A stretch of DNA of 64,000 bases from Purpureocillium takamizusanense (Eukaryota; Ascomycota; Sordariomycetes; Hypocreales; Ophiocordycipitaceae). Positions within the stretch are counted from its first letter, which is position 1, and every line of letters begins with the position of its first letter. Positions 10,978 to 22,951 of this stretch are shown here, piece by piece. The stretch is from NCBI RefSeq assembly GCF_022605165.1, contig NC_063070.1, forward strand, positions 1,488,001 through 1,552,000. Direction: 5' to 3'. The position numbers and the translations under genes are program-made. The notes beneath the pieces were generated by a model. It made no database searches and was not told where the DNA came from. It saw nothing but the letters and a program-made list of their open reading frames with translations.

Positions 10978-11575
10978 TTTATAAGGGTAGTACTGTGCAT
11001 CGTTGGCAGTGCACGTCCGTCAAGTATTAAAATGGTTTGCGGTGACGGGAGGTGAGTCTGTTGGCTCGTGACATGCACAAGTCGGCGTTCACCATCAAGG
11101 TCCGATCAGGGTGCGACTCGTGTCTCATGCGCCCTCCCAGTGGGACTGGTTCTCGGAGGCGAACATACGATACGTCACGGGAGGACATGGGTGCAATTAC
11201 GTACGGCATTAACGGTGGACTTCGCCAAGAGCGATCGTGGATGGTGAACGCCCAGCGCCACCGACCGTTCTTCGTGGGCGCCTCTTGGCATCTCATGGCA
11301 TCTCATGGCATCGCGTGGCGCCCCGTGGCTGCTGGTTCATGGCGTCTTGTGGCGTCGCTTGGCAGGTTCACGTCTCTCAACATCATCCCATGGCGTTGCA
11401 CTGACAACGTGGCACGTTGCGTCTCTGCATGTGCCGCGGCACGATACACCTTATAATATTAAAATTGGTATAGGCTTATCAACAACATCCCATTCTGACC
11501 AGAGACCCTTCTCCCCAGCATCGCGTCCGGCGCTTCTCACCACGCGCAGAACTCGGGCAAAATTCATACGCAGAC
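10978..11575. other. Intergenic region with a degenerate tandem repeat
   Basis: No gene is apparent. The decamer TCTCATGGCA is repeated at 11291-11310, preceded by a related unit at 11284-11290 and followed by diverged TGGCG(T/C) units to about 11365. It includes the GNAT promoter. Confidence 0.4.
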
Positions 11576-13339
11576 TCAAGCAATCGCCTTCTCAGGGTGG
11601 CCCTGTGGCAGCACATCCGCCACAGTCTCATCGGTACCCTTGAGATCGTCCTCGACGTCGACGTGGTCGCGGATCTTGAGGAAGATGACGGGCGCCGCGA
11701 CCACGAGCGACGATCCCAGCAGGGCCCAGTTGCTGATGAACTCGGCCTTGAAGGACAGCTTGCGAGCGTCCAGATTGTTCACCACAGCGGCACCGACACT
11801 CTGAATACCCTTGTAGAAACCGACGTAGTTGGCGGAACGACGACCGGAATTGGAAAGGGCGCCCATGAACCTGCGGATGCGAGTGAGCCAGTGTTCGAAC
11901 ACGAGTTAGGCTGGGGGGGAAACTTAGAAGTGGTACGTACCAGTAAACGCTGGCCTGCCAGGCGGCATCGTAGAAGCCATAGAAGATGTAGAGGAACATA
12001 GGTCCAACGTAGCCAGGGGTCGTCCAGTCCATGGGCTCAAAGTCCGGGTTGAGCTTGGGGTCGACACTCTCGCGGGTGTAGCCCTTCTCAAAGGCATAGC
12101 CGCCGCCCCAAATGGCAAAGGTGAGGACGAGAAGGACGATCCAGGTGACCTTGGCGCGGAGAGAGCGGCTGACGTTTTGCACGTCGAGGAGGTAGCCCCA
12201 GATAGCGGCGGCGACGATCTGGGCGAGCCAGTAGAGCAGGCCGTTGAGAGCTTTGGTGCGCGTGGAGAACCAGGCGCCGTTGACGGCGTTTTGCTGATAG
12301 ACGTAGAACCAGTTGGAAACGAAGAACATAGGGAAGAGGAGGACGACAAAGGGCTCGAAGCGCAGCGTCTCCCACAGACCCACCAGCTCGGTCTGCCAGG
12401 TAGGCTGCTTCATGAGAATGACGCGCGTGCCGTCGGGGCGGATGATATCGCTGGCGTTGCAGAGCATGAGGGCAAGGACGGCGCCGCAGAACATGAGCAC
12501 GATGAAGCCAATGTAAGTGCCGTCGGTGACGGTGACGTTACCCTTGGCGTTTATGTTCTCACCGAGGGGGATCTGTCGGAAGGGGGGGCAGGAGTCAGCA
12601 AGATGCATGCATGCGGCCGCGGCCTGGGATCAACGCCGCCAACTCACCAAGCTGCCGAGCACGGCACCGCAGTTGAAGATGCCCCAGAACCAGGCAAAGT
12701 AGCGGCCCTTTTGCTCCTCATTGGGGTACGAGATCATGATGGTGCCCTGCGCCGTCCATAGCAGACCGGCACAGATACCCAGGAAGACACCGGCGAAGAG
12801 GTTGAAGCCACTCACGCTGGCGTGGACGGAGACGAGCAGGCTGATGGCATAGAGGCAGTAGCCGACACCGCCAAAAGCAAGAGTCCACTTGACGCCAAGC
12901 TTGTTGATGAAGGTGCCGCCAAAGAAACCGAAGACGGCAAAGGCGCTGTACAGAGCCGTGTTCTGAAAGTTTCCCATCGTTAGCCCGTGGCCCGACTCTC
13001 TATCGTCCCGATGGGAATTTGAGGGCGCTCCAAACTCACCATGTTGTCGGCAAGGGTAGCGTCGGTCTTGCCACCACCTCCCAGACCACCCAGTGCGTTG
13101 AACATGCCCGGGCACATGAAGCACACAAAAGACACCAAGCCCAGCTGGACCATGGGCGAGGCGTACCACGTCTCCTTGCCGAAGAAGCGGATACGCTTGT
13201 ACTTCCAGCCGCGCGGAAGGTCTACCCGTCCATCCTCGTGGACATGGAGCTCGTCGACGGGCGTCGACCCGCGAGGCTCATAGTGCGCCTCGGCCGGCGC
13301 CGGGTCTGTCGCGCCCACGGGGCCCTTTTCGTCAGCCAT
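11576..13339 (-). CDS. UNC93-like / DUF895 major-facilitator membrane protein
   Basis: Exons 13339-13040, 12962-12648, 12572-11941 and 11870-11576 encode 513 aa. The start MADEKGPVG is chosen over an in-frame ATG 27 codons upstream because the extra N-terminus is low-complexity. After a hydrophilic head comes WYASPMVQLGLVSFVCFMCP with NALGGLGGGG, then helices such as ALYSAFAVFGFFGGTFINKL, GICAGLLWTAQGTIMISYP and the block YFAWFWGIFNCGAVLGSL. Later segments include PMFFVSNWFYVYQQNAVNGA and the C-terminal FMGALSNSGRRSANYVGFYK. These are hallmark blocks of fungal UNC93-like (DUF895) proteins, which have an MFS fold of about 10-12 helices. Substrate unknown; plasma or internal membrane. All three introns have good GT-AG ends and preserve the frame. 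Confidence 0.9.
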
Positions 13340-15608
13340 GGTCGCGCTGTTGCTGTTGCTGCTGCTTTGTCGTCGCGCCGCGGTGTGCCGGGAAAGGTCG
13401 AAGGCTTGCTTGTTAGTCAAGGCGGTCGCCGTCGGGGAAGAGGCTCGACCAGAAAAGCAGAACAGGCGGCCGACAACGATGGAGAGCGGGGGGGGGGGAC
13501 GAGGCTAGTTTTAATGGCACGTCGGAAGCAGCTCTCGCTCACACACTCTCTTTTTCGTACAGTAGTGGTAGCAGCAGCAGTAGCCCACGGTCGCACGGCA
13601 GAAGCTCGACGCCAGACACGAGACGAGCTCCCTGGGCTGGCATTGTCACGTCGGGTCTTGAGACAACGTTCCCTAAGACCCTGCATGCGCCGGCGCAGGG
13701 CGGCTTCGGACGCCAGAGGGGCCCAGAGGTCTGGCTGTCAGGGCCGCGGAAGCGCGCCTCCAGCGCCCTCGTTGGTCGAGCGACCGACCATGGATGGTTA
13801 CATCCCCATGGTGTGTGTGTCGGCGTGTGAGTGTGTGTCGGTCCTTTTGGCCTGTGGGGGAGGAGGAGAGTAACCAGTCATGGGCCTCCCGTACCGTGGC
13901 GCGTCGTGTGTACCTCGTACCTTTTTGTGGTGGCAGGATGCGTCAAGTAAGCTTGTAGGTAACTTACGGGGGGGCCTCGCTTCGCTGCTGCGGCGTCGAC
14001 AGGACCCGAACTCGCGCCGTCTTGCCCCTAATTACCTACGGCCCATTCATGCCTGCCCATTGTGACTGACCGTACCCGCTCATCAGCTCCTTTCCTTGCT
14101 TGCGGCAAAAGCGCAAACCACAGCGGCCAACGCCCTCGCCCTCGTATACCCACCTGGCAGTTATTACACACGGTGCGGACTGCAGGCGCGTGCGACCCGG
14201 CATGGTACAAAACGGCCGAGTGCCTGCCTACCTCTTGAATGAACGACACCAAAACCAGGCTCCCCCTCTGGCCACATCGGGTCGTCGAGGCAAGCCTGGA
14301 ATCTCTCACGCATCCCGCAGGCTTTTTCTGTCCGACACACCTCCACACCCACCTCCCCGCCCGCGGCGCCCCATCAATCCATCCATCCAGCACACACCGC
14401 GCCGGTCAGGGGATCACGGTGGCCCCGCCCATCCAGGGCCTTACCCCGGGCCATGGCCGCACTAGTGGCGTGTCAGCGGCATGGCAGGGTAGCGACGAGC
14501 GAATCCTGGTGCCGCTCAGGAGCGAAGCTGGCCGGAGACTGGACTCCAGCAGGGCTGTCGTGCACGTTGGGCGGCGTCGAGGCGTCGACCCGGAACTTGA
14601 GAAGCTAGGGACCGATGCCCGTCGCCTGGCCTGGGCCAGACTCCTCCATCCTGTGGCGTTACATGCATGGCGTTCGAGTTGCTTCCGATTGCCAGCCGTC
14701 CCGCCTTGGCCATTGATGGTGGATGCCACTGGGGATCGCGGGGGTGGGTCGTCCTCACGTTCATGTTTGTTTGCCATGGCTTCCACCCAGGATCCATCAA
14801 ATCGCCAGGAGCTACCTCTATAGGTGGAGCCCGCGAGGCGGACCCCGGGCTCGCAATGATACTCATGCATTGAAGGGCCCCCTCGCCCCATCGGTCCCAT
14901 GCCATCCCAACGACTTGGCTGGACGGTGGCAGTGGCTTCCTTCACTGGCTTGGCTTGGTTTGAGTGGCTGCGGCGTTCCCGCCAGTTCCCCCCCGTCCCT
15001 CGCTCCCCCATGCCACCCCAGTTCTTTGTCAATTGTCACAGGCTCATGGCTCACCATTCACTCAATCGGCTGGTGCGCCGGCCCGGGGCCGGTCCCGCCT
15101 GGGCACGTCGACCAGGTTCACAAAGTTAGGTTCAGGTGTCGAGGCTGCTGCACCAGCAGAGCGCACAAATGGTCACGTTTCCTCCGCCATTCCGGTCCAA
15201 CGGCTCGTGCTATCGATCCCGAAAGGTGAAGACGGGCCCCCGATGTAACTTCGGCCCTCCGCAGATACGTAAAGTCGGCGGCTTGAGGCGCTTTCGGATG
15301 CCACCCGGCGAACGACCTGTGGATTTTGTGGAGCGAGTCCATGCCTTCATGATTGTCCCTGTTGGCCCTGTGGTGTGCTGCAAGCTGCATCGGCGGACGG
15401 ACGGTCGGACAGACGGATGAGATACAGTACATTGTGCATGCTGTGTGTACTGTGACTTGGCAACGTGTTGTTGACTCGTTCAGGCACCACCTTTATCGCG
15501 TATCTTTCGAGGTGGAGCCAACGTATCTCGACCCAGCGTGAGCTCCGACGGGTGTCTTCATCTATCGAGGGCGCTACTCCAAAGCACCAGAATATTTCCC
15601 CGTCATGG
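13340..15608. other. Intergenic region upstream of the UNC93-like gene
   Basis: 2.3 kb with no supported gene. It has an 11-G homopolymer near 13488-13498 and an imperfect GT-rich microsatellite around 13808-13840. ORFs here on both strands are compositionally biased and carry no motif. Confidence 0.4.
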
Positions 15609-16420
15609 CTAGTACGTAATCGCCCCCGATGCCGCCTCGGCGGTGCCCTGTTTGTCGACTCCCTTCTTGTCCTTGAGGAAACAGTTGCCTCCCTTTGCGC
15701 GCACCTCGATGCTCAGCGCCAGGTTGGCGTTCTACGTGATGGCCTCGCACTTGGGATCCGCCGCCGCCGACGCGTTATTGTACTTGAGGCACGCCTCCAT
15801 ACACTCCTCGAACGTGTACGCCGTCGTGTGGCTCACATCTGTCACGTTGCCGCGCCCGTTAGCCGTCGCCGTGTTCTTAGGCCAGTCGGTGAATCAGTAC
15901 TGCGTGACGACGGTCGTGCCGTCCCTGGCATCATATGGTTTTGGCGTCTTGAAGTTGCAGCTGTTGGCTGCGATGCCATGGGTGCGGGACGTCGCCAGGG
16001 CCGAGGCGGCTCCGCTCGTCGACAATAACGTAGAGGACGCCGTTATTATCAGCACGGACGAACTCACCAGCGAAATATCCAACGTTTAAACCGACCAGAT
16101 GGTGTTTGACGCCCAGCCCTATGCCCAGACCCACGCCGAGTCCGACAACGGCCAGCATCAGAAGTGTCGCGATAAGCCAAAACATGGTCTTCGGCACCCC
16201 GCAAATGCGCCTGCGTGGTGGGTAATGATGAACTACCGCTCTCTATCTGTTCTTTGCCTGGGCTGATCGTGTTTGGCGAGATCCCTGGCGACTTCTCCAG
16301 CCCGCCCTCGTATCGTGGCGGCCCATCGTAGGACTCATGAGGCGGTTGAGGTAACGTCTGATACGGCCTTCCCTCTGGGCCGTAGCTGTTCTGTGGCGCC
16401 GCATTTTGCGTCATCATCAT
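15609..16420 (-). pseudogene. Decayed gene for a type II membrane protein with a Cys-containing ectodomain
   Basis: Reading from 16420: a Pro/Tyr-rich cytoplasmic head (MMMTQNAAPQNSYGPEG), a probable 82-bp intron (16292-16211, weak GTCGCC donor), then RICGVPKTMFWLIATLLML and a Gly/Val-rich helix ending GLGVKHH. The frame must then shift by one base between about 16110 and 16080 to continue into a Ser/Thr stalk and an ectodomain (SRTHGIAANSCNFKTPKPYD). That ectodomain is broken by TGA at 15896-15894 (before FTDWPKNTATANG) and TAG at 15734-15732 (before NANLAL). The frame continues cleanly to CFLKDKKGVDKQGTA and its natural TAG at 15611-15609. The organisation (cytoplasmic head, one helix, Ser-rich stalk, Cys-bearing domain) is common among fungal surface proteins. 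The long collinear frame around the stops argues for recent decay or sequence error rather than chance. Confidence 0.7.
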
Positions 16421-17278
16421 CGCCGACGCAATTGTTCAATCGTAAAGGACATTTGATGTAATGGAGAGCAAACAAGCCCAAGGTCTGTCAAGGCCCGGAA
16501 TGAAGGACGCGGCGACATATGCTTTGCCAAACCATCCCATGGGTTTCTGCCTCGTCAGCCCAGGCCAAGATTTCTTCCAATGCAGACGCAACGCCATCGC
16601 CTCTGTGTGTCAGACGTCACAAGCTGAGCCTTGCTTTGTGTCTACATACATACAGACTTATGATCATGTCCCTGGTTGGTTGACGCCCCGAGTGGGATGA
16701 CTGCAATTTGATCCTAGGGGCGCGGCTCCACCGTCGTTGCAAGTTGTGCGGATGAATTAGGCAATGGCCGGCCAAGGACGCGACTGTTGCTGGAAAACCA
16801 CCAAGAGCAAGCACGGCCCTCTAGGGCCGGGTCATGTGCAGGAGGGAAGAAGCGGACTGTGGTCGTACTTATGGTCGTGTCGCGGTGAGGTGGCAAGGGC
16901 AACGGTGCAGTCGTCATGAGCCCCCAGCCTGTGCTCGTGGAAGACTCACGAAATTGAAGTTGTGAAGAGAGAATAGAGAACAGTGCCAACCATTGCCAGG
17001 ACTGAGCTGATATCTGACTACAAGACTATACTGTACATGGCATCACAACGCAGAAAACACTTGACGTGAGGGCATCCTGTTCCCGGCACCTACATGTCAA
17101 GGCCCGAGTATATATATGCGACCCTGTGCCGATGTAACACTAATAAGTTGTAACATTCCGCTTTTGCATAATTCCCTCCCAAACGCCAGTCATGCGGTCA
17201 AACATCCGGGTATCATGCCTTCGTAAGCACTCTTGTCAGTCCCATGTGCCCATGCGGCCCAAGGAGGAACCGCGCTCC
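16421..17278. other. Intergenic region between the pseudogene and the membrane-protein gene
   Basis: I see no gene. A TATATATA stretch lies near 17110-17117. Other ORFs here are short and motif-free. Confidence 0.4.
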
Positions 17279-18548
17279 CTACCCCCTCCGCCATTTCGGC
17301 TCCGAAATGTCAACCTCCTGCGGCACCGCCGGTCCGTCCACCTCTCCGCGGTCGGGGCTCCTCCGGCCATGGTCGCTGTCCCGGCGGCCCCGCCCGAGCA
17401 GTGCCGCCCGGTCCGTCTCGTGGTGCTCCGCCTCGGCCTCCTCCTCCGGCACCGCGACGAGGACGTGGTCGCTGCTGTAGCTGGTCGCGCGCCCGATGCT
17501 CTGCCCCCGCAAGCGCGTCTTGACGACGCCCGATCCCATCACGATGGCGTCGGGCGAGCCGCTTCCGCGGTCCAGCTCCGAGCTCAGCGCCCGCTCCACC
17601 TCGGCCTTCAGGGTGCTGTTCCCCAGCGAGCTGCGCCGCGCCACGTACTCGTCGAACTGTGTGTCCCGCTCGTGGCTGTACGAACTCGGCGTCCGTTGCA
17701 TCGTCTGCATGTGCACTGCCTCGTCTTCGCTTCCGCTGGCCGCGCAGTAGTGGCTCACGTTGAAGCCGCCGCCGATAGAGCCAATGCTCAGGCGGGAAGG
17801 GGTGGTTGACCCACGCCTCGTGTTGTTGTCGACGCTCAGCCGGCTCGAGTACGAAAAGTCGCGGTCGATTCCGTCGCTGAAGCCGTACCCTTTCACGTTG
17901 ACGGGTCGCGCGTAGTCGTCGTACGCGGAAAGCCGGCGATAGGTCAACACTGCGTAGAGCACGAGCGCAATGGCCGTGACGCTGCCCGCTGTCAGTCCCG
18001 AAACAACAAGGGAAGAATCAGTGCCAATGCGTTCATCTGTCTTACATTAAGGCCGCGTCCAGGCCGATGCCCACGAGCGAGTAGTGTGCGTCGCTCCGCT
18101 GGATATACACCACCACGTCGAGCGCAAGGATGGCCGCCGCGCACGTCAACTTGATGACGTGCGTGAAGAGCATTGTCCACGGCGTCAAGGACTCGCTCAC
18201 GAACTTGACAATCTCGAAAAAGGTGCACAGGACGACGATGAAGGACATGGTGATATTTGTGGCCTCCCAGCTGCGAGAGTCAGTTCTCGGTCTTTCATCT
18301 CATGTTTGACACTCAAAAGCGGCCTGTGATGTACGCCGCTAGGTAGGGATAACTTACGCAAACTCAATCGTCGGCGTTTCCCCCTTTTTTTCCCGCTCAT
18401 CGTAATGCTTAATCGTATCCCCCAAACGCCAGGAGAAGAGTCCCATCATGGATGCCGCCAGCAGTGTCTGCAGCGCCCAGGCCGGGAGCAGTACCATGAG
18501 CCTCCACCGCGCCCGGTCAAACTGAGCCTGTGCCCTGTGGTTCGCCAT
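17279..18548 (-). CDS. Fungal multi-pass membrane protein with long cytoplasmic tail, function unknown
   Basis: Exons 18548-18358, 18270-18046 and 17981-17279 encode 372 aa. The start MANHRAQAQFDRARWRL leads directly into the first helix (MVLLPAWALQTLLAASMMG). Further helices are MSFIVVLCTFFEIVKFV, MLFTHVIKLTCAAAILALDV and IVTAIALVLYAVLTY, so about four membrane segments. The last 200 residues are hydrophilic, Ser/Arg-rich and probably phosphorylated, with short patches such as YDDYARPVNVKGYGF and SVDNNTRRGSTTPSRLS. All introns keep the frame, and the second acceptor (GGGCAG) was chosen because it alone continues the helix. The topology and tail resemble uncharacterised fungal plasma-membrane proteins; I infer no activity. 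Confidence 0.78.
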
Positions 18549-20498
18549 CCTCCTTGCTGTTGTTTGTTGTTGTTGCTGTTGTTCACTCGTGTGGGCCAAG
18601 GCAACGTGGTCAAGATGCCAATCGAATGTTTTGCACCACGCGTTGACAGTTCGCTCGTGTGCTGGTGCGTAGTTGGCGAGTTCAAGCCCGTGATGGCCTC
18701 GGTTCCGTGACTCCCGTCGAGAATATTGGCCGTGCGGGTGCAGAACGAGCTCCACGGAACCAACAGAGTTCGTCCCATGCTTCCAGCTGCGGACATTTAA
18801 TACAGACTGACGGACCCCCAGTTGAGCCTCCACGGCTGCAGGTCCCCGTCATGACACAGACACAGTCGGATCCCCGCCAACATGGGCGCCTTCAGCATCG
18901 CCCAGGCCGTGGTAGGCCCAAAGCCCGCAAGGCGGACAGGGATTTCGTGGACGGCAGGCAACCGGACGACGACGACACCGCCTCGCGCCCCCGCCAGTCC
19001 CCATCGCATCACCAACACCCCTTTCCTGGCGCTGGTCCCTGATGAGGCGCCGCCGCCCGGGGCTTGCGGCTGAGTGGGAGCTGACATGTCGTCCCGCATG
19101 GGGGGGTCCCTTGTGGCTTTCTTCAGTGGGCGCCGCATCCCGGAGCAGGGCAGCCTGGGCACAGCTGGCGAGCTATTGGCGCTGCAGGAGCTTCCATGCG
19201 TGGGAACGGTGCCGCGGGACGGCCGGTGCCCCATCGTCGAAACAGGCGATGCGTTGTTGATGGTGAGAACTTGCACCTGCACGACGCCCAACCGAGCTGT
19301 TCCCCTGCCTGCCGCCTGCGAGCGGCTTCCCTCCCCACAGCGCTCCCTGATCCTGTTGCCTCCACAAACAGTCTGTGCTTGCTGTGTAGTGTGTGTCCGA
19401 AGTTATCGAAAGAATCCAGTTCAGCCCAGCTTCGTCAGATTTTGAGTCTCACATCATCCCTTGTCCGTCTCCATGTCCGCGCCGCACCATGACGGGCACT
19501 TCAAAATGCTGCATCCGCTAAAACCGCGCGCTTCCTCGCACCAGCGACCGGGATTGTCCGGTGGGACACTCGACGATTAGCACGAAATACCACGACCGGT
19601 GTCGACTCTGCTCGGCTCGCTGGTCGCGCAAGATGGGGCTTAAAGGATGAACGTCGTCGCTTAGGCTTATTTTGGGCAAGCACGCCAAGAGCTCCGCACG
19701 CTCAGCCCTGGTCATGGAGGATTCCATCCACGGCTTCACCATCTGGGAAATGAAAGACGGGGCGAGCTGGTTGGCCGCTCTAGCCCACGTCGCGCCAGAT
19801 CAGGCAGTCAATCGAGGCAGTGTCCGAAGCCTGCGCAATTATTCCCACAGATCCCGCGTAGCATTCCGATGTTTCCACTGCGTACTAAACTAATAAGATA
19901 CCTTGAATAGAAACAGACTCAGGCGAGATTCTTTGACTCGCGCGCCTCGCGCTTAGTGCACGACATTGCGCTCATGTAGCCACGGTGAGGTCCCCGCTGG
20001 GTATTGGCTTTGGTGATGGTTCGATTATGTGTAGTCTGGCTCGTAGCTGGTGTTGCGGGATCTTGCTTCACCCGGTCGATCGTTCTATTCATAGAATCAG
20101 TCCGTTGACTGTCGGCAGACGCCATGGGACATGTTGCAATCCGGATGCTCCCTTCGCTGGGTCCTTTGGTCGGCTGACTACCTACGACTCGTCCAGCCAA
20201 CCAGCCAACTTGACACCGCGAGTTTCCCTCATCAGCACCAGAGCGACAGATGCAAGCTGTAGCATTGGTGAAGGCAGTGAATCGTGGCTCAACCACTCTT
20301 TGTTTTTCTTAAGGCACGCAGATATCCGCTGCGTCTATGAGTATCCTCCCCCAGTCATTAAGCGTATCATGTAGGCTGTCAAGCAGGTGATGCACCCAGT
20401 CATCCAGTACATTGGCTCCACCAACATTATGCACTGTACTTGGCAGTCGTCTGCCAACATAGGCTTACTCCAACTCGGCCCTCGTCCCCGGCAATTCC
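18549..20498. other. Intergenic region, no supported gene
   Basis: About 2 kb. Small ORFs at 18882-19073, 19672-19893 and 19919-20296 were inspected; none shows a domain, signal peptide or plausible splice extension. It contains the promoter of the membrane-protein gene at its left side. Confidence 0.35.
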
Positions 20499-20750
20499 TC
20501 ACAGACCAGCTTCGGTGTTGGCTTGATAGACGTTGGAGGCATCGAATGCAATCACATTGCCCTGCTTGTCCGTCATGGCTGCCGCCTGCACATCCACCAC
20601 AGCCTCCTGGCGCTTGACAAGGCCGTCTAAACATATTCATGTCAGGTCATGACGCCAGATGCAGCACCGTGAATGAATCGTCGACTTACCATCAGAGCTG
20701 GCCATGGCAGCCGCGGCAAAAGCAAACAATGTGACGAATGAGAAGTGCAT
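20499..20750 (-). CDS. Small secreted peptide precursor, 62 aa, with Kex2 site
   Basis: Two exons, 20750-20690 and 20626-20499, with a 63-bp intron (GTAAGT..TTTAG). The N-terminus MHFSFVTLFAFAAAAMA is a clear signal peptide with an Ala-rich cleavage region. It is followed by a short pro-segment SSDDGLVKR whose Lys-Arg is a Kex2-type processing site. The mature part would start QEAVVDVQAAAMTDKQGN and end QANTEAGL: 36 residues, acidic, no cysteine. The N-terminal Gln could cyclise after Kex2 cleavage. It is too short for standard ORF calling and has an intron, so it is easily missed. The role could be a secreted effector-like or cell-surface peptide; that is inference. Not a mating pheromone precursor of the usual repeat type. 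Confidence 0.75.
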
Positions 20751-22147
20751 CTTGTGGCTTGTTGGTTGTGCGACTTATCAACTACTGTGTTCTGCAGGGT
20801 GCAAATAGGAACTCGTTTGTGTGTACGAAGTAGGCTGTGGCAAGACTGAATCGTGGGTTGCTGGGACAGAGTGAAAGCACACAAACCACTGGTTCCAGAG
20901 GGGGCTCTCCGTATATGTAACCCCGCCCATGGTACAAATCACATCATCCTATCCATGGCCATGCTAACAAAGGCGGCCGCTTGTGTCCAGCTCCGGCTGG
21001 AGATCAGACAAGTCGTCTTGTCTTGACCCTTCCGAGCGCCACCCGGAGCGATGTGCAGCCGCAGCATGATTTCCAGGTTGAGACCGGGTCAAAAGCACCC
21101 CTTGCAGAGATGCAAAGGCAAGTCCGGCACGGGATACCGTAGGTACTTGCAAGCGCACACATACCGTAAGGAGCTACAAAGTACTTCGTACAGTAGGAAC
21201 AGTCAAGGGGACGGGAAGCCCGGCAGCTTGGCAGCACAGTTTAATCCGAAGAAGCTTTCCATCGTTTCGCCGCATCCAGTACGGGGCGACAGGCAGATAC
21301 GACCAGTGGCTGGGCGCTGAGCGCATGAATCCGGCAACAACGCTGAAACGGGGGCGTGTATCAAGTCCCCAGATTCCGGTGCCTGTTCGTGGGAAGATCA
21401 GACCGCTTGGCCCACGTTCCGGTCGCAGCTTTTGCTAGCTTTGCTGAACATGGCCGACAGCGTGGCGACCGTCCATCGTGGAAAGCTCCACGGCTCGAAT
21501 CTTGAGACGGGACGACGCAGCTCCATCATCTGAACCCGAGGCATCGCCAGCAACGCGAAGAGTTGTTGAAAGGTGAGACAGGTACGAGCTGCTGGTTGGT
21601 GGAGAGTCGAGAACCTGGAACCGGGGGGGGGCGGCTCAAGCCTGCGTCGCTGTCGCGGGCTGGGAAGAATGAAAATGCGGCCCGCCCGCAGAGCTGGCAC
21701 ACCATTTGCCCGAATTAGCACGAGGGCTGCACACAAATCGGCACAACTACTTGTGCAAAGGGTTCGAATTGGGCGGCTGCACAACCTCAGCTCCGCTCTC
21801 ATGCATCGCTCCTGATTTCGCCGCGTCGTGCATCCACCCACTCCACCTCATCGACGCCCATCCGCCAGGACCACCACCGCGGGGTATCGATGCCAGGTGG
21901 GGTGACGCACGCGAAGGGATGCGCCTCAGACCAAGCCAGCTGACGGCCAGGCTTCCTCCCCGCCCTCGACACTCAACTCGTCCTCGACTTCCGCGTTTCC
22001 CTCCCAGTCGTACCTTTGTCGTCGCCAGCACAACCATCTCGGTCCTGCGTCGCCGTGTCCTTGGGTGCTGTTCGCTGCCAGCCCCGCCTCGGTGAACAAG
22101 AAGATCTCCCGGACCCCCACCCCCTCCATGACCCCCCGTGTCCCGTC
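20751..22147. other. Intergenic region between the secreted peptide and AMMECR1 genes
   Basis: 1.4 kb holding two divergent promoters. A 10-G run lies near 21624. GTAGGTACTT occurs near 21139. No ORF here has a recognisable product. Confidence 0.4.
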
Positions 22148-22951
22148 ATGGCTTCCTCGGAACACTGCCTCATGTGCTTCGAGGCGCTCGACGCCCACCT
22201 GACTGACCGCAAGCCCCTGTCCCTCGACCGCGTGCAAACGTCGTGGGTCAGCTATGTGAGCTCCGGCGCCAGCTCGTCGGCGACACCAGCAGCGGCTCCG
22301 CTCAAGGACCCCAACCTCCGCCGCGTCGCCGCCGACACCGACTCCTTCTCGTCTTCGTCGTCTTCCTCCTCCGGCTCCTTGGCCTCCGCATCTACGCCGG
22401 CTACGTCGACCTCGTCCCTTCCCCTCGGCGGCGCCCCAGCATCGACGCCCCTCTTCGTCACTTGGAACACGGTCGAGGACGATGGCGACACCTCGCTGCG
22501 CGGCTGCATCGGCACCTTTGAAGCCCAGCCGCTGGCCATTGGTATTCCCGAGTATGCCGTAATTTCTGCGGTCCACGACTCGCGCTTCCCGCCCGTTACC
22601 CGTGCCGAGCTGCCCGAGCTGCAGGCTGCCGTGACTCTCCTTACAGACTTCGAGGAGGTCGACGACCCGTACGACTGGGAGATTGGTACCCACGGCATCC
22701 GCCTCTCGTTCTACGACCGGGGCCGCCGCTACGGCGCGACGTACCTCCCCGATGTCGCAGCCGAGCAAGGCTGGACCAAAGACGAGACCCTCTTCAGCCT
22801 CATTCGCAAGGCCGGCTGGATGGGCAGCCGCAACAAGTGGAAGGACCTGGACCTCAAGGTGACGCGCTACCAGGGCAAAAAGCATAGCATGAACCACGCC
22901 GAGTACAAGAAATGGAAGGCTTGGGCCGCTTCCAACAAGCAGCAATGTTGA
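22148..22951 (+). CDS. AMMECR1-domain protein
   Basis: Single exon, 267 aa. The ATG at 22148 (MASSEHCLMCFEALDAHL) is chosen because the AMMECR1 fold begins close after it; upstream in-frame codons look like leader. The defining motif LRGCIGTF is at residues 117-124, followed by IPEYAVISAVHDSRFPPV, and then the C-terminal half with GTHGIRLSFYDRGRRYGATYLPDVAAEQGW and SLIRKAGW. A Ser-rich insert (about residues 60-93) sits between the first helix and the central sheet and is not part of the core. The family is conserved from archaea to humans; AMMECR1/AMMECR1L are linked to human developmental disease, but the biochemical role in fungi is unsettled. Probably cytosolic or nuclear. Confidence 0.93.
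   Translation: MASSEHCLMCFEALDAHLTDRKPLSLDRVQTSWVSYVSSGASSSATPAAAPLKDPNLRRVAADTDSFSSSSSSSSGSLASASTPATSTSSLPLGGAPASTPLFVTWNTVEDDGDTSLRGCIGTFEAQPLAIGIPEYAVISAVHDSRFPPVTRAELPELQAAVTLLTDFEEVDDPYDWEIGTHGIRLSFYDRGRRYGATYLPDVAAEQGWTKDETLFSLIRKAGWMGSRNKWKDLDLKVTRYQGKKHSMNHAEYKKWKAWAASNKQQC

Noticed and set aside
12177..12761. 194-codon plus-strand ORF
   Set aside because: Antisense shadow of the UNC93-like gene, whose helices and splice sites are clear.
15609..16420. Repeat-induced point mutation as the cause of the pseudogene
   Set aside because: The changes implied at the two stop codons are not obvious C-to-T transitions and the surrounding sequence is not AT-enriched.
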